NCBI GenBank assembly: GCA_023434855.1 | Contig: JAEYSJ010000004.1 | Span: 1-22,321, forward strand | Reading direction: 5' to 3' | DNA length: 22,321 bases | From: Bacillota bacterium | GTDB lineage: Bacteria; Bacillota_C; Negativicutes; JAEYSJ01 | Part shown: positions 16,024 through 22,321 of the stretch, piece after piece | Position numbering within the stretch: the first letter of the stretch is position 1 | How the letters are laid out: the number at the start of each line of letters is the position of its first letter | Made by a program: the position numbers and the translations under genes | Notes under the pieces: generated by a model | Database searches by the model: none | Seen by the model: only the letters and a program-made list of their open reading frames with translations | What the model was told of the DNA's origin: nothing

Positions 16024-16251
16024 ATGGAAAAAATTTTGACTGAAAAAATAGAAAGATTAACATTACAAAAAGAAAAGCGGGAACTTCGAGAAAAACATGT
16101 AAAATCAGTAATGGAAATTTTAATGAATAAATGTTTAAACTGTGAAAATATTAATATTACAACTTCACGGGATATTTGTTTTAACATGGACATATGTTGG
16201 ATGATCAACGCCTGCAGGGACAATCTGTCTTTAGAAGGGAGGGAATGCTAG
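16024..16251 (+). CDS. Small Cys-rich protein of unknown function (75 aa)
   Basis: I do not recognise a family. Residues 1-33 are a charged amphipathic helix or coiled coil rich in Lys and Glu (EKIERLTLQKEKRELREKHV). Residues 37-75 contain six cysteines: KCLNCENIN, then DICFNMDICWMINAC and a terminal REC. The CxxC and C-x5-CW spacings suggest metal binding or disulfides; there is no signal peptide. It is the first of two genes: its stop TAG is one base before the next ATG, and the SD of the second gene lies inside its last codons. Its own SD is weak (GGTGATGG). The promoter at 15854-15882 and the adjacent perfect inverted repeat support it being a real, regulated gene. Base composition is more AT-rich than neighbouring genes, suggesting acquisition by transfer. 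Confidence 0.55.
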   Translation: MEKILTEKIERLTLQKEKRELREKHVKSVMEILMNKCLNCENINITTSRDICFNMDICWMINACRDNLSLEGREC

Positions 16252-16252
16252 T

Positions 16253-16378
16253 ATGAGCTGCATCATGGGTCAATACTGTAATTGCATGTATAATCATGAA
16301 GTTTGTAGAAATAAGCCGAAGCCGGAGCATATACCATGTATCGGCACAGTGTGCTGGAATTTTATAATTAACGGCTAA
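16253..16378 (+). CDS. Tiny Cys-rich protein of unknown function (41 aa)
   Basis: The protein runs MSCIMGQYCNCMYNHEVC through a Pro/Lys turn to HIPCIGTVCWNFIING. The six cysteines are at 3, 9, 11, 18, 29 and 34. A strong SD (GGGAGG, 16238-16243) precedes the ATG, and the start is one base after the stop of the preceding ORF, so the pair is probably translationally coupled. The closing C-x4-CW resembles the C-x5-CW of its neighbour, suggesting that the two are distant relatives or bind the same ligand. A metal-binding knuckle is the most likely structure; no function can be given. It was missed by a length cutoff rather than by weak coding signals. Confidence 0.5.
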   Translation: MSCIMGQYCNCMYNHEVCRNKPKPEHIPCIGTVCWNFIING

Positions 16379-16499
16379 AGTTGTCGGCAAAACCATATTT
16401 TAGATCGACATAGCCGAGATCTGTATAATGTATTTTATATAAAATATTATATGCAAAAGTTAAAGGAATCTAATTAATTGTGTCGAATATAAACAAACA

Positions 16500-16600
16500 G
16501 TGGAAACCTTACTATTGCTGGGCCAGTGAACTCCTTCAGCTCAGGCTGAACATCGAAAATCAGGGCCTTGAAGCGGCAATATCATGGTAAGGTTTTTTTT
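16500..16600 (+). ncRNA. Structured RNA ending in an intrinsic terminator (sRNA or attenuator leader)
   Basis: AAACCTTAC (16504-16512) pairs with GTAAGGTTT (16587-16595), followed by eight Ts. Inside, TATTGC (16513-16518) pairs with GCAATA (16576-16581), GGCC (16521-16524) can pair with GGCC (16564-16567), and TTCAGC-TCAG-GCTGAA (16535-16550) is an apical hairpin. The result is a roughly 100-nt rod with a terminator, 125 bases ahead of a symporter gene. I see no match to 6S RNA, SRP RNA, tmRNA or a known riboswitch. A TGTCGAA (16481-16487, Spo0A-box-like) lies just upstream; no clear promoter was found. Confidence 0.5.
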
Positions 16601-16725
16601 GTGCGTTCAATACATAAAACGGGACTTAATCTATCAGGTCTTGAGGAGGTGCCTTCGCGCCACAACATAAAATAAATTTCATAAATATATCACAATGGAA
16701 ATGATATTACATTGGAGGTTTATTC

Positions 16726-17979
16726 ATGGCACAAGCTAAAAAGGGCTTAGGGCTTACTACGCAAATTTTTATCGGACTTATTCTCGGTATTTTGTTTGGT
16801 TATGTTTTTCCTGATTCTGGTCAGGCGCTTAAGCCGGCTGGTGATATGTTTATCCGGATGATCAAAATGATTGTTGTACCCCTTATTTTCAGTTCTTTGG
16901 TTATGGGTATCGCTGGAACAGGTGATTTTAAGAAATTAGGACGTCTCGGCGCCAAATCATTAATTTGGTTTGAGATAGCAACAACTATGGCATTATTTGT
17001 CGGGTTATTTATGGTTAACATATTACAACCCGGAGCCGGGGTTACTGTGCCGCTGAGTGGTGATATCAGCAAGGTAGCGGCAGCATCTAAGGAATCAATT
17101 GATTTAATTCATTTGCTTACCAATATTGTGCCAACAAATATCATAGATGCTATGTCACGCGGTGACATGCTGCAAATTATTTTCTTTGCTTGTTTCTTTG
17201 GTGTTGCGGCAGCCGCACTTGGGCCAACGGGGGATCCGGTAGTGAAATTGTCCGCAACTGTTGCTGAGATCATGTTCAAGGTTACGCATTATGTTATGGC
17301 AGTTGCCCCAATCGGTGTTTTTGCACTGATTGCCTTCACAGTAGGCAAATTTGGCCTGGCGATGCTTGTTCCTTTGGCCAAGCTGATTGGAACATTATAT
17401 TTGTCGCTGATTGTATTCATTATCCTTGTGCTGTTATTTGCTTCGCTTGTTATTAAGGTCAATTTTCTCCATGTTTTACGTGCACTTAAAGAGCCGCTTT
17501 TGCTTGCTTTTTCCACCGCGACAAGTGAAGCTGCCTTGCCTTTGGCTATGGCCAAACTGGAAAAGTTCGGGGTGCCGAAACACATTGTTACCTTTGTCAT
17601 GCCTACCGGTTATTCATTCAATCTGGACGGGTCAACACTGTACAGCAGTTTGGCTGTTGTCTTTATTGCCCAGATGTTCAATATTGATTTTCCCTTGTCC
17701 AGCCAAATATTAATGGTTCTTACGTTGATGCTTTCGACTAAAGGCATTGCTGGTGTACCGGGAGCTTCTCTTATCGTAATTGCCGGTACAGTTACCGCTT
17801 TCGGCCTGCCGGTGGAAGGTGTTGCCATTATTCTGGGAGTCGACCGGATTATGGATATGGCGCGCACCACTTGTAATGTTTTCGGTAACTGTATTGCGAC
17901 AGTCGTTGTAGCCCGCTGGGAAAAAGAGTTGCCGGACACGGTATTGCAAGCGGCATATTCTCAGGATTACGACGACTAG
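16726..17979 (+). CDS. Dicarboxylate/amino acid:cation symporter (DAACS, GltP/DctA type)
   Basis: The protein has 417 aa, family length, with eight hydrophobic helices and two re-entrant loops. Signatures: the HP1 tip STATSEAALPLA, the TM7 motif NLDGST (the NMDGT counterpart that binds the coupling ion), the HP2 segment KGIAGVPGAS and TM8 DRIMDMARTTCNVFGN. The last holds the Asp, Arg and Asn that in GltPh bind substrate (D394, R397, N401 equivalents). Keeping that Arg argues for an acidic substrate such as glutamate, aspartate or C4-dicarboxylates, imported with H+ or Na+. SD TTGGAGG lies 8 bases before ATG. The structured RNA at 16500-16600 lies upstream and a terminator follows at 17993. 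Exact substrate is uncertain. Confidence 0.93.
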   Translation: MAQAKKGLGLTTQIFIGLILGILFGYVFPDSGQALKPAGDMFIRMIKMIVVPLIFSSLVMGIAGTGDFKKLGRLGAKSLIWFEIATTMALFVGLFMVNILQPGAGVTVPLSGDISKVAAASKESIDLIHLLTNIVPTNIIDAMSRGDMLQIIFFACFFGVAAAALGPTGDPVVKLSATVAEIMFKVTHYVMAVAPIGVFALIAFTVGKFGLAMLVPLAKLIGTLYLSLIVFIILVLLFASLVIKVNFLHVLRALKEPLLLAFSTATSEAALPLAMAKLEKFGVPKHIVTFVMPTGYSFNLDGSTLYSSLAVVFIAQMFNIDFPLSSQILMVLTLMLSTKGIAGVPGASLIVIAGTVTAFGLPVEGVAIILGVDRIMDMARTTCNVFGNCIATVVVARWEKELPDTVLQAAYSQDYDD

Positions 17980-17992
17980 CGGAGACTGTTTG

Positions 17993-18034
17993 AATAAAGC
18001 GAAGACATTTTTTGTCTTTGCTTTTATTTTTTTA
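17993..18034 (+). terminator. Intrinsic terminator of the symporter gene
   Basis: AAAGCGAAGACA and TGTCTTTGCTTT form the stem (one unpaired or wobble position), followed by TATTTTTTT. It lies 14 bases after the symporter stop. Confidence 0.88.
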
Positions 18035-18109
18035 AGCGGATAATAACGCATAAGAAATGTTTCACCGCCAATACTAGAAATAAATCTGTACTGGAAAGGG
18101 TGAAAAAAA

Positions 18110-19213
18110 TTGCGTTCCACTAAATTACTTATTGTAATCACGTTGATAATTTTTGTGGTTTCAGCCGTCTTTTTAGTTGGTGGTTGTACTAAGCCGGCAC
18201 CTAAACCGCTGCCTGGCATGCCTGGTTCGCCGGAAAATCCCGCACCGGGCGCTCCCGGCAAAATGGTGATGCCGCCAAGGATGGTCATTGGCTATTATGA
18301 AAATCCCTGGCCGGGAACACCTGACAAAACCGGATCATTTCCCAGCATGAAAACATTTGCCAAGAGCATGACCGGTGTTGGGCCATTCTGGTATAAAGCT
18401 ACCGCTGATGGCTCACTTGAGGCTAAAGACAGCCAGTTAGTGTATGATACTGCCCGCCAGCTGGGACTTAAAATGTTTCCGTTAATCACCAATAAAACAG
18501 GTGCCACTGATGCTGTGCTGGGGGATCCTGCGACACGAACAAAGGTAACTGATAATATCGCAAAACTTGTCCAAGAGAAAAACTATGACGGCGTAAACAT
18601 TGATTTCGAATTGCTGCCGCCTAATCAGCGGGATAATTTAACTGCGTTCATGGCTGAATTATATCCAAAACTTAAAGGGATGAATAAGACATTAATCATT
18701 TCAGTATTTCCCCAAGTCGATGTAGCGCCTGATGTTTCCGGGGCCTACAATTATCCGGAAATTGCTAAAAATGCTGATTTCCTGCAAATTATGACTTATG
18801 ACCACCATTGGTCCACTTCTCCCCCCGGGCCTCTAGCCCCTATCGACTGGTATGAAAAAAATATCAAGTATGCCATCGATCAGTGTGGCGGACCGCATAA
18901 GGTCATTGTAGGAGTAGGGGCGTATGGCTATGACTGGGTGACTGGCAAGGATGCCGAAACAGTAAACTATGTTGATGCTATTGTCCGGGCAGAAAAAAAC
19001 GGTGCGAAAATTATGTATGACGATACAGCCCAGGCACCGCATTTTAAATATGATGACGGTCATGAAGTCTGGTTTGAAAATGATAAAAGCACAGCTGCCA
19101 AATTAGATGTCATTGCCAAATATAATCCGGCAGGTATCGCTATCTGGCGCTTAGGGCAGGAACAGCCTGAAATTTGGCCGTTGATCGATCAAAAATTCCC
19201 GCGGCAACAATAA
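18110..19213 (+). CDS. GH18-family lipoprotein (YaaH/YdhD-like spore or cell-wall hydrolase)
   Basis: The protein has 367 aa. Residues 1-26 are a signal peptide with lipobox LVGGC (Cys26), then a Pro/Gly-rich linker (29-55). From about 57 a GH18 barrel follows: [10 protein letters not shown], the catalytic strand YDGVNIDFE (D160, D165, E167), [13 protein letters not shown] and the closing [10 protein letters not shown]. The canonical motif is DGxDxDxE; here the middle Asp is Asn, as is common in the YaaH-type spore germination enzymes, and the general acid E167 is kept. It probably cleaves N-acetylglucosamine linkages in peptidoglycan or spore cortex at the outer face of the membrane. The start is TTG at 18110 with AAAGGG upstream; no LysM repeats are present. 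A terminator follows. Confidence 0.9.
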   Translation: MRSTKLLIVITLIIFVVSAVFLVGGCTKPAPKPLPGMPGSPENPAPGAPGKMVMPPRMVIGYYENPWPGTPDKTGSFPSMKTFAKSMTGVGPFWYKATADGSLEAKDSQLVYDTARQLGLKMFPLITNKTGATDAVLGDPATRTKVTDNIAKLVQEKNYDGVNIDFELLPPNQRDNLTAFMAELYPKLKGMNKTLIISVFPQVDVAPDVSGAYNYPEIAKNADFLQIMTYDHHWSTSPPGPLAPIDWYEKNIKYAIDQCGGPHKVIVGVGAYGYDWVTGKDAETVNYVDAIVRAEKNGAKIMYDDTAQAPHFKYDDGHEVWFENDKSTAAKLDVIAKYNPAGIAIWRLGQEQPEIWPLIDQKFPRQQ

Positions 19214-19214
19214 G

Positions 19215-19254
19215 AAAAATAACCTGTCGGCATTATGCCGGCAGGTTATTTTTG
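19215..19254 (+). terminator. Intrinsic terminator of the GH18 gene
   Basis: AAAATAACCTG (19216-19226) and CAGGTTATTTTT (19242-19253) pair around a GGCATTATGCC inner hairpin, with a T-run at the end. A-runs on the other side could let it act in reverse. Confidence 0.9.
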
Positions 19255-19305
19255 CCAGGCGTAGAAGTAAATACTATTGGAAATATGAGCATGAGGGTGG
19301 CAAGA

Positions 19306-19605
19306 ATGGCTATTGTGGAAGTAACTATCGTCCCGTTGGGGACAAGTACACCAAGTATCAGTCAGTATGTTGCAAACTGTCATAAAGTCCTTGAACAGTC
19401 CAAAAATGTAAAATACCAATTGACACCTATGTCCACTATCATTGAGGGGGAACTTGATCAGGTGCTGGCTATTATCCGCCAAATGCACGAAGTTCCTTTT
19501 GCGTCCGGGGCGGCACGGGTGTCAACGATTATTCGTATCGATGACCGGCGGGACAAGAAATTGACAATGGAAGGAAAGGTTCAGGCAGTTAAGGAAAAAT
19601 TATAG
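19306..19605 (+). CDS. MTH1187/YkoF-family thiamine-binding protein
   Basis: The protein has 99 aa. The sequence [19 protein letters not shown], then [14 protein letters not shown] and a helix-strand repeat ending [11 protein letters not shown], is characteristic of the MTH1187 (DUF77) family, a ferredoxin-like fold whose members, including YkoF, bind thiamine or its pyrimidine precursor. It is cytosolic and probably a dimer or tetramer. Start choice: GAGGGTGG lies about 6 bases before the ATG at 19306; in-frame ATGs at 19285 and 19291 would add 5-7 residues, and anything longer runs into the upstream terminator. It precedes a CopZ-like gene by 33 bases, so the two probably form a small operon. 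Its role is known only at family level. Confidence 0.85.
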   Translation: MAIVEVTIVPLGTSTPSISQYVANCHKVLEQSKNVKYQLTPMSTIIEGELDQVLAIIRQMHEVPFASGAARVSTIIRIDDRRDKKLTMEGKVQAVKEKL

Positions 19606-19638
19606 TGTTTTAAGACAGTCTTTAGGAGGAAGGGAAAA

Positions 19639-19845
19639 ATGGAAAAGAAAATTTTAACGGTTGAAGGTATGAGCTGCGGACATTGTAAAGCAGTAGTGGA
19701 AAAAGCGGTGCGGGCGCTGCCGGGAGTAGCTTTTGCAGAGGTTGATCTAGGTGCGAAAAAATTGACAGTGGAATTTGATGCCGCTAAAACTGCCCTGGAA
19801 CAAATCAAGGAGGCTGTGGACGACGCCGGCTTCACAGTGGCATAA
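19639..19845 (+). CDS. CopZ-like heavy-metal-associated (HMA) chaperone
   Basis: The protein has 68 aa, a single HMA domain with the babab pattern and the metal site MSCGHC (two Cys in a CxxC). The KAVVEKAVRALPGV helix follows directly. Such proteins bind Cu(I) and hand it to P-type ATPases or repressors; no such ATPase is in the window. SD AGGAGG (19623-19628) sits 10 bases before ATG. The stop codon is two bases from the stop of the opposing beta-propeller gene, leaving no room for a separate terminator, so the two transcripts must overlap at their 3' ends. Confidence 0.93.
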   Translation: MEKKILTVEGMSCGHCKAVVEKAVRALPGVAFAEVDLGAKKLTVEFDAAKTALEQIKEAVDDAGFTVA

Positions 19846-19847
19846 TA

Positions 19848-20828
19848 TTAGTCAGGCATGACAGCAATAAACCCAAGTATTTCCCGGGGGGAGTCGGTGA
19901 CAGATAACAAACGGCCATTGACCAGGTCGATAAGACTAAGGTCGGCAAACATGTGGCTTGAGGCTATAGCGAATTGGCCGCCTGGCAGAATGTGCAGGCA
20001 GGAAATAGATCGCCCAAGGGGAATATGGCGGTTTATTGAAGTTGTTTCCAGGTCGATTACCGTAATTGAGGCGCTTTCTTCATTAACAATATAGGCAATA
20101 TGTTCATCAGGGTTAGTGGCTACATGTGACGGATAAGTGGTATAGGGACTTAGCGTGTTGGTGTAGATACAACTTTTTAAAGTAATGGCGGCGGAAACGC
20201 CGTCTTGTTTTTTGTCAAAAATGGCCACACCTTCGTTGGTAAAGTTGGTTGTCGTAAAGGGAACTATGATGTGATCGTGGTGACTTAATATTATGTTAGT
20301 AGGAATGCCAGGCAACTGATATTCATATGTTAGTTCTCCTTTAGGACTAAATACGGCCAATGTGCCGGTATCATTATGTTCCCAGACGCTATAAATGGCT
20401 GAGCCATCGGCGGCCAGACCGGCACAGGCAGTTTTTTCACTTTCCGGCTTGCCCCAGGGGGTAACAGCCATAGTTACGGTATCAATGGCATATAACATTC
20501 CCGTTGGATCGACGATATAGACAGAATTCGTTGACGGTGCAAAAGCAAATTGACTTGGATGAGGAATATCGAAAGGCAGGCCGTAAAGAGAAAGGCTGGT
20601 TAAATTCGCAATGAATAAAGCACCAGTGTTATTACCGCCCGACATAGGCAGGAACGCCTTGCTAAAATCGGGGGTAATAGATAGATCCAGGGGAGTGAAT
20701 TTGGCCGGATAAGGCAGCTCTTTTAAGATTTCGCCGGTGGGACCATTAATAAGCAGCAGGGAATGATTGGCGGCATCAAGCGCCAGTATTTTATAAGACA
20801 GTTCCTCAGGCAACATTGGGCTTTCCAT
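19848..20828 (-). CDS. Beta-propeller (YncE-like) protein of unknown function
   Basis: From ATG 20828 the protein is 326 aa. Repeated short blocks fit seven-bladed YncE/NHL propeller strands: ILALDAANHSLLLINGPTGE, SVYIVDPTGMLYAIDT, IAYIVNEESASITVIDLET and FADLSLIDLVNGRLLSV. There is no signal peptide and no membrane helix, so it is presumably cytoplasmic or, in a sporulating cell, a coat/exosporium protein (speculative). No catalytic motif is seen; such propellers usually bind ligands or partner proteins. Start choice: a GTG at 20837 would add MKL but overlaps the SD TGAGGTG, whereas ATG 20828 is six bases after it. It runs convergently with the CopZ-like gene and divergently from the SEDS gene. 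Confidence 0.82.
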   Translation of the reverse strand: MESPMLPEELSYKILALDAANHSLLLINGPTGEILKELPYPAKFTPLDLSITPDFSKAFLPMSGGNNTGALFIANLTSLSLYGLPFDIPHPSQFAFAPSTNSVYIVDPTGMLYAIDTVTMAVTPWGKPESEKTACAGLAADGSAIYSVWEHNDTGTLAVFSPKGELTYEYQLPGIPTNIILSHHDHIIVPFTTTNFTNEGVAIFDKKQDGVSAAITLKSCIYTNTLSPYTTYPSHVATNPDEHIAYIVNEESASITVIDLETTSINRHIPLGRSISCLHILPGGQFAIASSHMFADLSLIDLVNGRLLSVTDSPREILGFIAVMPD

Positions 20829-20914
20829 TAATTTCACCTCACAGTCAAAGTGACGGTTTTACAAAATGGCATGGAGATTTGATTATATAGTATGTAAGTA
20901 CAAAGAATTTGTTA

Positions 20915-20944
20915 TTGGGTTATCGTGGGCATTTCTGCTATAAT
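20915..20944 (+). promoter_or_regulatory. Extended -10 promoter of the FtsW/SpoVE-like gene
   Basis: TTGGGT (20915-20920), an 18-base spacer and TGCTATAAT with a consensus -10 (20939-20944). The start near 20951 lies about 34 bases before the ATG at 20985. Confidence 0.7.
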
Positions 20945-20984
20945 AAAAAATAAGCAGACCATATTATGCGATGGAGGTCTATGT

Positions 20985-22175
20985 ATGCCTATGCCCCGAA
21001 GACTTAAGTTTTGGACAAGTCCTGCTGAAGCAGTAGTGTATATTACTTTATTATTATTTATCATCGGCGCAGTTAATGTGTTTAGTGCGAGTTTTGTACT
21101 AGCCGGACAAGTATTTAATGATAGTTATTTTTTTCTCAAAAGACATTTGCTGAGTTTTGTCTTTGGGTTGGCCGGTATGTTTATTGCTGCGCACATGGAT
21201 TACCGGAAAATGAAGAACGGACTGATGATTATTATTCTGGCCACCATGGGAATGTTGCTGGCGGTGCATTTCAGCGGCGTAGATGCCAATGGCGCCAGAA
21301 GGTGGCTCAATCTTGGAATAAAGTTTCAGCCGTCCGAAATTGCAAAATTGACGGTTATTATTATTGCTGCCTGTTATCTGGGTCCCAAGGTTGACCGGCG
21401 GCGACAGGTGTCCTTGTTTTCTGCACCGGTATTTCTTAGCATGATCATGGGGGCGCTGGTGCTAAAACAGCCTGATATGGGTACGGCAGTGATAATTGTG
21501 GGCTTATGCCTGGTATTGTATATGATTGCCGGATTGCCCGGATATCAAAAATTCCTGCTGTATGGCGGCGGTGGGGTAATGCTATTGTACCTAACCTATG
21601 CGGCGACTTACCGGGCAGAGCGGATAGCCGCCTGGTTAAACCCCTGGGCTTATCAGCAGACTACCGGATATCAGACGGTGCAATCATTATTGGCAATCGG
21701 TTCAGGTGGGTTTTTTGGCACCGGTCTTGGCATGGGTGCCAGTAAATTTTATTATTTGCCTGAAGCTCATACCGATTTTGCTTTTTCTGTGCTATGCCAG
21801 GAAATGGGTTTTGCCGGAGTGCTTGTCGTACTTGTCCTGATTGCTATGTTAGGCTGTTATGGCGGGCAAATCGCCAACAAGGCATCGGATGGGTTTGGTA
21901 AAATACTGGCTACAGGTATAATGGCCTTAATTGTGGGCCAGGCGGTGTTTAATATCGCCATGGTTTCTGGATTGCTGCCGGTAATTGGTGTACCTCTCCC
22001 ATTTATTAGCTTTGGCGGTACATCTTTGATTGTGAATATGACGGCCATTGGCATGCTTGTCAGTATTGGACGGCGTGCTCAGCAAATGGAGCAGCAGGCG
22101 GCAGTTCCCCGGGACCCCGGCCCGCCTAAACGTACCCGTCTTAAATTAGTGTCTAAAAGCGTTTCAGAAGGATGA
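20985..22175 (+). CDS. FtsW/RodA/SpoVE-family SEDS peptidoglycan glycosyltransferase
   Basis: From ATG 20985 the protein is 396 aa, multi-spanning with about ten hydrophobic helices. Family signatures: IGAVNVFSAS, NGARRWLNLGIKFQPSE, PDMGTA, YQTVQSLLAIGSGGFFGTGL, the catalytic-loop PEAHTDFAFS (Asp264) and the C-terminal PLPFISFGGTS. SEDS proteins polymerise lipid II with a partner class B PBP at the septum (FtsW), side wall (RodA) or cortex (SpoVE). FtsW versus SpoVE cannot be separated here: it lies outside the usual mur/fts cluster, which leans towards a sporulation or dedicated paralogue. Start choice: SD GGAGG (20973-20977) sits seven bases before this ATG; a longer frame from 20925 would overlap the promoter. 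No terminator is seen before the IS element. Confidence 0.93.
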   Translation: MPMPRRLKFWTSPAEAVVYITLLLFIIGAVNVFSASFVLAGQVFNDSYFFLKRHLLSFVFGLAGMFIAAHMDYRKMKNGLMIIILATMGMLLAVHFSGVDANGARRWLNLGIKFQPSEIAKLTVIIIAACYLGPKVDRRRQVSLFSAPVFLSMIMGALVLKQPDMGTAVIIVGLCLVLYMIAGLPGYQKFLLYGGGGVMLLYLTYAATYRAERIAAWLNPWAYQQTTGYQTVQSLLAIGSGGFFGTGLGMGASKFYYLPEAHTDFAFSVLCQEMGFAGVLVVLVLIAMLGCYGGQIANKASDGFGKILATGIMALIVGQAVFNIAMVSGLLPVIGVPLPFISFGGTSLIVNMTAIGMLVSIGRRAQQMEQQAAVPRDPGPPKRTRLKLVSKSVSEG

Positions 22176-22202
22176 AATAATTAAACCCGGCAAAATGATA
22201 TG

Positions 22203-22255
22203 CTCCCCTTGTGGTAGACAGTAGAAATAATAAAACTGCCTATCACAAGGAGGAG
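22203..22255 (+). promoter_or_regulatory. Hairpin sequestering the OrfA ribosome binding site
   Basis: CTCC-CCTTGTGGTAGACAGT (22203-22222) pairs with the segment at 22235-22255, which contains the OrfA SD AAGGAGGAG, with one bulge, one G-U and one mismatch. Transcripts reading in from outside the element would hide the SD, a known protection device in insertion sequences. Confidence 0.65.
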
Positions 22256-22262
22256 CTTTTTT

Positions 22263-22321
22263 ATGTCACACAAAGCAAAAATATCGGGAACAGAAAAGAT
22301 AGCGGCTATTGAGAAATATCT
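22263..22321 (+). CDS. IS3-family transposase OrfA, N-terminal fragment (runs off the window)
   Basis: ATG 22263 starts MSHKAKISGTEKIAAIEKY, the typical opening of IS3-family OrfA helix-turn-helix proteins, and the frame is still open at the window edge. SD AAGGAGGAG is 8 bases upstream but lies in the sequestering hairpin. Only 19 codons are visible, so the assignment depends as much on the adjacent terminal repeat as on the protein itself. Confidence 0.75.
   Translation, partial: MSHKAKISGTEKIAAIEKY

Larger units (their letters stand above)
22196..22321 (+). mobile_element. Left end of an IS3-family insertion sequence (partial)
   Basis: TGATATGCTCCCCTTGTG begins 20 bases after the SEDS stop and resembles IS150-subgroup ends (TG..CTGC.CCC..TTGTTGGAC, from memory). 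It is followed by an OrfA start. The element extends beyond the window, so its right end and target duplication cannot be checked. Confidence 0.75.

Noticed and set aside
16500..16600. SRP RNA or tRNA-like identity for the structured RNA
   Set aside because: There is no GGAAGGAAGCAGCC-type SRP apical motif and no T-loop or CCA-bearing acceptor arrangement.
17710..18288. Minus-strand 192-codon ORF
   Set aside because: It runs antisense through the symporter end, its terminator and the GH18 signal peptide; an open frame only by chance.

Overview
The window looks like chromosomal DNA of an anaerobic, endospore-forming, mid-GC member of the Bacillota, plausibly a Negativicute of the Sporomusa/Pelosinus type. 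This is an inference from gene content: butyrate kinase, a DsrMK-DsrC electron-transfer module, a large Cache/PAS sensor kinase, an HD-GYP protein, a YaaH-like GH18 lipoprotein, Spo0A-box-like sites and S-box regulation. Most genes are short units reading in both directions, separated by intrinsic terminators or short repeat elements.

Layout. 1-1750: the 3' end of mtnA converges on a SAM-I riboswitch-controlled gene for a NIL / Cys-cluster / UPF0280 fusion protein, a probable sulfur or methionine function. 1900-3000: HD-GYP c-di-GMP phosphodiesterase. 3336-5609 (minus): membrane sensor histidine kinase, divergent from a metal-dependent amidohydrolase (5837-7024). 7241-8311 (minus): butyrate kinase, divergent from gyrA (8667-11102), which has a structured leader; a lipoprotein cyclophilin follows. 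11854-14374 (minus): a dsrM-dsrK-dsrC operon behind a leader carrying a two-codon minigene and an intrinsic terminator placed directly against the dsrM ribosome binding site. 14713-15540 (minus): a frameshifted DUF3795-like gene and the remnant of a nitroreductase. 15540-16500: an AT-rich stretch with a palindrome, a good promoter and two tiny Cys-rich ORFs. 16500-16600: a terminator-ended structured RNA ahead of a dicarboxylate/glutamate symporter (16726-17979). 18110-19845: GH18 lipoprotein, MTH1187/YkoF-type thiamine-binding protein and a CopZ-like chaperone. 19848-20828 (minus): beta-propeller protein. 20985-22175: FtsW/SpoVE-type SEDS protein. From about 22196: the left end of an IS3-family element with the first codons of its OrfA.

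The strongest leads are regulatory. (i) The S-box links the UPF0280 fusion to methionine/homocysteine supply and sits beside methionine-salvage mtnA. (ii) The dsrMKC leader has the geometry of an attenuator and matches no riboswitch class I know. (iii) Two adjacent Cys-rich microproteins of unknown function share a CxnCW pattern and lie behind a promoter abutting a 13-bp perfect inverted repeat. (iv) Three intergenic elements are built from 9-bp units. Several gene starts were moved downstream of the longest possible ORF because the upstream start codon lies inside or against the Shine-Dalgarno sequence. All calls are from reading the sequence; no database search was run.
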